Shown here piece after piece: positions 60,568-64,000 of a stretch of DNA of 64,000 nt. The notes beneath the pieces were generated by a model. It was not told where the DNA came from, made no database searches, and saw only the letters and a list, made by a program, of their open reading frames with translations. Within the stretch, counting starts at the first letter, position 1, and every line of letters begins with the position of its first letter. This DNA is from Acidimicrobiales bacterium (GTDB lineage: Bacteria; Actinomycetota; Acidimicrobiia; Acidimicrobiales; JAHWLA01): NCBI GenBank assembly GCA_035536915.1, contig DATLNE010000047.1, forward strand, positions 62,001 through 126,000. The letters run 5' to 3'. The translations under genes were made by a program, and so were the position numbers.

Positions 60568-61695
60568 GTGATCGCCGCACTACGCGAGGCCGTCGAAGCA
60601 CCGGACGTTCCGCTCGACGGCGACGCCTTGGCCGAGGTCCTGAAGCTGGTCGACCTGCTGAACGCCAAGGTGTCGCGGGTGATCGGCGAGTTCGACGCCG
60701 AGGCCCTGTGGGAGCTCGACGGAGCCACGTCGATGACGGCCTGGCTCCGGCACCACGCAGGCATGACGGCGAGCAACGCCAAAGCGATCGCCTCGACGGC
60801 GAAGAAGCTGCGGACACTGCCGATGACCGCCGAGTGCTGGCTGTCCGGCAGTTTGTCCGGCGGCCAGGTGCAGGCCATTGTGCGCAACGCCACGCCGGAG
60901 TTCAGCGACCACGAAGCGACGGTGGTGCCGGCGCTGGTCGACCTGTCGGTGGCCGACACCGCGCTGGCCATGCAGCAGTGGAAGGCCATGCTCGACATCG
61001 AACCGAAGTTCGAGAAGGGCGTCCACCTGTCGCAGACGCTTGACGGCCAGTGGGAACTCACGGGCTCGCTCGACCCGCTGGGCGGCGAGACGGTGGCGAC
61101 GGCGTTGCGATTGGCGATGGTCGACGACCCCGATGTCTTGCCGTCGCAGCGGCGGGCGGACGCACTGGTCGACGTGTGCAGGTTCTTCCTCGACCACCAG
61201 TCAGGCCGACGCGGTGGCAGGCATCGCCCGCACCTCAACGTGGTCGTCGACTACGACGCCCTGCGCGCCGGCAAGGGCGGCACCTTCGTCGGCGGTGGCC
61301 TGCTCGACGGTGCGTCGATCCAGGCGCTGGCGTGCGACGCAGCGATCCACCGAGTGGTGACCGACGGCCGCAGCACGATCCTCGACTACGGCACCTCGAC
61401 CCGCACCATCCCGGCCCCGCTGTGGTCGGCGTTGGTGTTGCGGGATCGGCACTGCCGGTTCGAGGGCTGCGACCGGCCGTCGCAGTGGTGCGAGGCCCAC
61501 CACGTGGTCGCGTGGCACGACGGCGGTACCACGAGCCTCGACAACCTCGTGCTCAAGTGCAGCCGCCACCACCACCTCGGCCATCAACCGGGATGGTCGG
61601 AGAAGCTGAAGCCCGACGGCACGCTGGTCGTTACCGACCCAAGAGGGCGCACCCGCGCGACCCGACCACCGGGGTCACTTCAACTCGCCGCCTGA
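60568..61695 (+). CDS. DUF222 / HNH endonuclease-domain protein
   Basis: 375 residues. The N-terminal DUF222 region (LDGATSMTAWLRHHAGMTAS, ECWLSGSLSGGQVQAIVRNA) leads to a C-terminal HNH domain: DRHCRFEGCDRPSQWCEAHH, VAWHDGGTTSLDNLVLKC and SRHHHLGH, with Cys, His and Asn in place for zinc and catalysis. This is the 13E12-repeat-like family, multi-copy in actinobacteria. Nuclease function has not been settled; it behaves more like a mobile or repeated gene family than a restriction enzyme. Confidence 0.88.
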   Translation: MIAALREAVEAPDVPLDGDALAEVLKLVDLLNAKVSRVIGEFDAEALWELDGATSMTAWLRHHAGMTASNAKAIASTAKKLRTLPMTAECWLSGSLSGGQVQAIVRNATPEFSDHEATVVPALVDLSVADTALAMQQWKAMLDIEPKFEKGVHLSQTLDGQWELTGSLDPLGGETVATALRLAMVDDPDVLPSQRRADALVDVCRFFLDHQSGRRGGRHRPHLNVVVDYDALRAGKGGTFVGGGLLDGASIQALACDAAIHRVVTDGRSTILDYGTSTRTIPAPLWSALVLRDRHCRFEGCDRPSQWCEAHHVVAWHDGGTTSLDNLVLKCSRHHHLGHQPGWSEKLKPDGTLVVTDPRGRTRATRPPGSLQLAA

Positions 61696-61708
61696 ATCGC
61701 CGGCCGTC

Positions 61709-61813
61709 CTAGTTGGTGCGGCGCTGGTTCTCGGCCAGCTTCTTCTCCCGCCACCACCGCACGGCAGCACCGAGGGCCCCCAGGACGAACAGCTTGCGCA
61801 GACGTCGTGCCAT
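61709..61813 (-). CDS. Very small basic membrane-type protein, 34 aa
   Basis: MARRLRKLFVLGALGAAVRW then WREKKLAENQRRTN: a basic start, a 12-residue hydrophobic segment and a positively charged tail. It resembles the tiny actinobacterial single-helix proteins of the DLW-39 kind in size and layout, but lacks the DLW motif. The ATG is 37 nt upstream of tRNA-Leu on the opposite strand. Confidence 0.5.
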   Translation of the reverse strand: MARRLRKLFVLGALGAAVRWWREKKLAENQRRTN

Positions 61814-61850
61814 GGGCCCGATGCTACGCCGATAGATTGTGGCGACCGTC

Positions 61851-61933
61851 GCCCGAGTGGCGGAATGGCAGACGCGGAGGACTCAAAATCCTTTGCCCGC
61901 AAGGGCGTGTGGGTTCAAATCCCACCTCGGGCA
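61851..61933 (+). tRNA. tRNA-Leu (CAA)
   Basis: Class II tRNA with a long variable arm. Acceptor GCCCGAG/CTCGGGC, anticodon loop CTCAAAA giving CAA, T loop TTCAAAT, discriminator A, no encoded CCA. Its 3' end overlaps the end of the metallo-beta-lactamase gene on the opposite strand. Confidence 0.93.
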
Positions 61934-62607
61934 CGTTGTTGGAACTCGAGCAGGAACGGATTGAACCGCCGTTCCTGCCCGATGGTGGTGACCCCGCCGT
62001 GGCCGGGGAGCACGTTCACCTCGTCGGGCATCGGGAGGATCTTCTCGATCATCGACTGGGCCAGCTCCTCGAACGACCCGCCGGGCAGGTCGGTGCGCCC
62101 GATCGATCCCTGGAACAGGTGGTCGCCGCTGAACAGGACGGGCGGCTGTCCCTCGACCTCCAGCAGGAAGCACATGGAGCCCTTGGTGTGGCCTGGCGTG
62201 TGCATGGCCGTGAACGTCATGCCCGCCCCCGACACCTTCTGGCCGTCGTCGAGCCCGTAGAGCAGCTCGGGCGGGCGCAGGTCGAGCTCGGCCTGGGCCA
62301 GGTAGGCGCCGAACCCCCCGCTGGTGCCCACGGGGTCGAGCAGCATGTGCCGGTCGCCGTCGTGGATGTGCACGGCGATGTCGTGGTCGTGCGCGTGCAC
62401 GACCGTGCCGATGCCGCCCACGTGGTCGACGTGGCCGTGCGTGCTGAGCAGCGCCACCAGCCGCAGCCCGTGGTGCGCCAGCCGGTCGAGGATCGCCTGC
62501 GGATCGGGCGGCGCGTCGATGAGCACGCATTCCCCGCCAGGCCCTGACGGCGCCACGATCCAGGCGTTGGTGTCGGCCAGCCAGAGCGGCATCCCTTCGA
62601 TCAACAT
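61915..62607 (-). CDS. Metallo-beta-lactamase-fold hydrolase (glyoxalase II-like)
   Basis: 230 residues. Zn ligands STHGHVDHVGG (HxHxDH), MHTPGHTKGSMCF (His), LFSGDHLFQGSIGRTDLPGG (Asp) and LPGHGG (His) are complete. The family includes hydroxyacylglutathione hydrolases and mycothiol/bacillithiol-linked thioesterases. The last six codons lie within the tRNA-Leu gene on the other strand, so the C-terminus ...QQRARGGI is dictated partly by tRNA sequence. Confidence 0.88.
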   Translation of the reverse strand: MLIEGMPLWLADTNAWIVAPSGPGGECVLIDAPPDPQAILDRLAHHGLRLVALLSTHGHVDHVGGIGTVVHAHDHDIAVHIHDGDRHMLLDPVGTSGGFGAYLAQAELDLRPPELLYGLDDGQKVSGAGMTFTAMHTPGHTKGSMCFLLEVEGQPPVLFSGDHLFQGSIGRTDLPGGSFEELAQSMIEKILPMPDEVNVLPGHGGVTTIGQERRFNPFLLEFQQRARGGI

Positions 62608-62617
62608 GCGGCGAAAG

Positions 62618-62866
62618 CTATACGGGTGAGCGGGGGAGCCCTACGAGCAACTCCGAGGCATCGACCTCCAACGCTTTGGCCAGTCGAAGGATGTTGAGCA
62701 GGCTGACGTTTCGCCGCCCCCGCTCGATCTGGCCTACGTAGGTCCAGTGCAGCTCGCAGCGGTCCGCTAACGCCTCCTGGCTCAGCCCGAGGACGGCGCG
62801 GCGCGCTCGAATGCGCCCCCCGAAGGCGACGAGTTCTGGTCGTCCGGCCTGCGGGGATTCGCCCAT
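62618..62866 (-). CDS. XRE-family helix-turn-helix protein
   Basis: 82 residues from ATG. A single HTH_3 domain: IRARRAVLGLSQEALADRCE, LHWTYVGQIERGRRNVSLLN, ILRLAKALEVDASELL. Likely a repressor. It is divergent from the HicB-HicA-like gene with a perfect palindrome between them, so it may supply the DNA-binding function for that unit. It lies 10 nt upstream of the metallo-beta-lactamase gene on the same strand. Confidence 0.83.
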   Translation of the reverse strand: MGESPQAGRPELVAFGGRIRARRAVLGLSQEALADRCELHWTYVGQIERGRRNVSLLNILRLAKALEVDASELLVGLPRSPV

Positions 62867-62910
62867 TGTGGGCAAGCATCGAAATCGAGTGATGACTATG
62901 AGCACCAGAG

Positions 62911-62923
62911 CCGATAGTATCGG
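62911..62923. promoter_or_regulatory. Palindromic operator candidate between the XRE and HicB-HicA genes
   Basis: CCGATA-G-TATCGG, a perfect 6+1+6 palindrome midway in the 74-nt divergent gap, 17 nt before the fusion-gene start. Confidence 0.5.
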
Positions 62924-62940
62924 GACCTATCATCTTCGAG

Positions 62941-63348
62941 TTGGCCAACGTCGCCCGGGTCGGTGAGTGGTGGATCGCCCGGACGCAGTGGAGCGACGTG
63001 ACGGCCCAGGGCGCGTCTCTGGAGCAGGCCGTGGACCGCCTGCGCGAAGCGGCCCTGCTGCGGCAGGCGCCAGTGCCACGGGAACAAGTGGTCGTCGCCG
63101 TCGAAGTCGTCGACCGACCGTTCCCGACGGTCGGTGCCTTGCGGGCATCGGGCGCGGAGGTGCAGCGGGTGTTGGAGCGAGCCGGCTTTGTGCTCCAGGG
63201 ACGAACGCATCGTCACGTGCTCCTCTACGAGGAGCGCACGGGCGCTCGGGTCGTCGTGCCTCTGGAGGTCGAACTGGCCGAACCCACGCTCACCGACATC
63301 TTGCGCCGGGCGGCATTGCGCCGCGACGAACTGCGGGCGTTGCTCTAG
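62941..63348 (+). CDS. HicB-HicA-like single-chain toxin-antitoxin protein
   Basis: 135 residues from TTG. The first 50 (VGEWWIARTQWSDVTAQGAS, LEQAVDRLREAALL) match the small HicB antitoxin fold, a degraded RNase-H-like half with EEAl...eA pattern. Residues 70-135 match HicA: SGAEVQRVLERAGFVLQGRT, HRHVLLYEERTGARVVVPLE and PTLTDILRRAALRRDEL, a dsRBD-like fold whose toxin His lies in GRTHRH (usually GSH). Thus both partners appear in one chain, antitoxin first. HicA toxins cleave mRNA; whether the fused one does is unknown. The start is uncertain and the frame is open for a dozen codons upstream. Overlaps glpK by 4 nt. Confidence 0.62.
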   Translation: MANVARVGEWWIARTQWSDVTAQGASLEQAVDRLREAALLRQAPVPREQVVVAVEVVDRPFPTVGALRASGAEVQRVLERAGFVLQGRTHRHVLLYEERTGARVVVPLEVELAEPTLTDILRRAALRRDELRALL

Positions 63349-64000
63349 AAGTCGAGGGCGCTGAGCTCGGGCACGGCCTGCCGGGCTCGTTCGACGGCCT
63401 TGCGCCACCGGTCACGGTCGGGGCGCCGCCCAGGCTCGACCGTCTGGCGGGGCGACCACGCCGCGGCGATGTCGTGCTCGCCCGCCCACACGCCGACGGC
63501 CATGCCCGCCAGGTAGGCGGCGCCCAGGGTGGTGGCTTCCAGGACGGGGGAGACCTCGACGGGCCGTTGGGTGGCGTCGGCCAGCGCTTGCAGGAACGTC
63601 TGGTTGGCGCTCATGCCGCCGTCGACCCGCAGCGTCTCGATCTTCACGTCGCCGTCCGCTTCGGCCGCCTCCACCAAGTCGGCGCCGCGATGGGCGATGC
63701 CTTCGAGCACGGCTCGCACGACCTCGGCCCGGCCCGTGCCTCGGGTGAGGCCGAGCAGGGTGCCGCGGGCGCCGAAGTCCCATGTGGGGGTGCCCAGGCC
63801 GAGCAAGGCGGGCACGAACCACACGTCGCCGGTGGTGGCGACCGACGCCGCCACCTCGTCGGACTCGGCCGAGCTGGTCAGCAGGCCCATGTCGTCGCGC
63901 AGCCACTCCACGCACGAGCCGGCCGACAGCATCACCGCTTCGATGCCCCAGGTGTCGACGCCGCCCTTGCGCCAGGCCACGATGGGAAAGCAGCCCCCCT
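63345..64000 (-). CDS. glpK: Glycerol kinase-like FGGY carbohydrate kinase, C-terminal part (runs off the window)
   Basis: About 218 C-terminal residues. FGGY_C features: VAWRKGGVDTWGIEAVMLSA then GSCVEWLRDDMGL, FVPALLGLGTPTWDFGARGT, GLTRGTGRAEVVRAVLEGIA and the signature LRVDGGMSANQTFLQALAD. These match glycerol kinase better than xylulokinase, but the N-terminal half is outside the window. It phosphorylates glycerol (or a related polyol) with ATP in the cytoplasm. Confidence 0.82.
   Translation of the reverse strand, partial: GGCFPIVAWRKGGVDTWGIEAVMLSAGSCVEWLRDDMGLLTSSAESDEVAASVATTGDVWFVPALLGLGTPTWDFGARGTLLGLTRGTGRAEVVRAVLEGIAHRGADLVEAAEADGDVKIETLRVDGGMSANQTFLQALADATQRPVEVSPVLEATTLGAAYLAGMAVGVWAGEHDIAAAWSPRQTVEPGRRPDRDRWRKAVERARQAVPELSALDF

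Noticed and set aside
1-64000. CRISPR array, T-box or metabolite riboswitch
   Set aside because: No regularly spaced repeats were seen. The leaders before ilvB, leuA and leuB lack a T-box AGGGTGGNACCGCG-like core and are explained by leader peptides. No riboswitch core was recognised elsewhere.

Overview
The window reads as chromosomal DNA of a very GC-rich actinobacterium. The class is inferred from gene content (DUF222/HNH protein, DUF3105 lipoprotein, NdgR-type IclR regulator next to leuCD, RsbW/SpoIIE-type proteins, sunset-domain protein), from dominant C/G third positions and from many GTG/TTG starts. Acidimicrobiia is a reasonable guess but not proven. Many genes carry a TAnnnT-like hexamer 6 to 9 nt before the start codon and no Shine-Dalgarno sequence, as expected for leaderless transcripts.

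Layout. 1-1000: cell-envelope lipoprotein and polysaccharide deacetylase. 1094-4605: attenuator-controlled ilvB-ilvN-ilvC closed by a 21-bp hairpin. 4631-11703: DUF559 protein, D,D-carboxypeptidase, serC, aminotransferase, DUF3105 lipoprotein, serA, sunset protein. 11719-13437: attenuator-controlled leuA. 13444-15483: accessory regulator and small genes. 15525-19531: leuCD divergent from an ndgR-like regulator with palindromic operators, then a MATE transporter. 19528-22282: XRE protein, soluble histidine kinase, a GH15-like remnant, greA. 22300-25936: attenuator-controlled leuB-ilvE-cimA. 25980-29650: acyl-CoA dehydrogenase, gltX and others. 29701-29871: tRNA-Gln and tRNA-Glu. 29930-33608: a lower-GC insertion bounded by tRNA-Glu and an imperfect copy of its 3' end, carrying an HNH-like protein, an XRE repressor, three very small proteins and a papain-like protein. 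33668-36904: DinB-type and hypothetical proteins. 36965-41979: hisDCBHAF. 42784-51084: cysteine-synthase-like gene, GroES-like-hisI-trpE-ygfZ, trpCFBA, with two copies of a dispersed 51-nt palindrome. 51091-58612: typA, DEAD-box helicase, SURF1, PAS-SpoIIE phosphatase, RsbW-like kinase. 58622-64000: small enzymes, bcp, DUF222-HNH, tRNA-Leu, a metallo-beta-lactamase hydrolase, a HicB-HicA fusion and partial glpK.

How the genes work together. Nearly the whole branched-chain amino acid pathway is present in four transcription units. Three of them (ilvBNC, leuA, leuB-ilvE-cimA) start with the same device: a promoter ending 8-9 nt before a 12-codon leader ORF rich in Leu/Val/Ile codons, a hairpin that begins at its stop codon, and a rho-independent terminator. 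The fourth (leuCD) sits opposite an IclR-family gene whose promoter is covered by two perfect palindromes. Citramalate synthase suggests isoleucine is made from pyruvate. Histidine, tryptophan and serine genes are also clustered, but hisG, hisE, trpD, trpG and serB are not in the window.

The points most worth checking are the three parallel attenuators, the loss of the PLP lysine in TrpB (Thr at residue 91), the tRNA-Glu island with its uncharacterised small-protein/papain-like operon, and the single-chain HicB-HicA protein.
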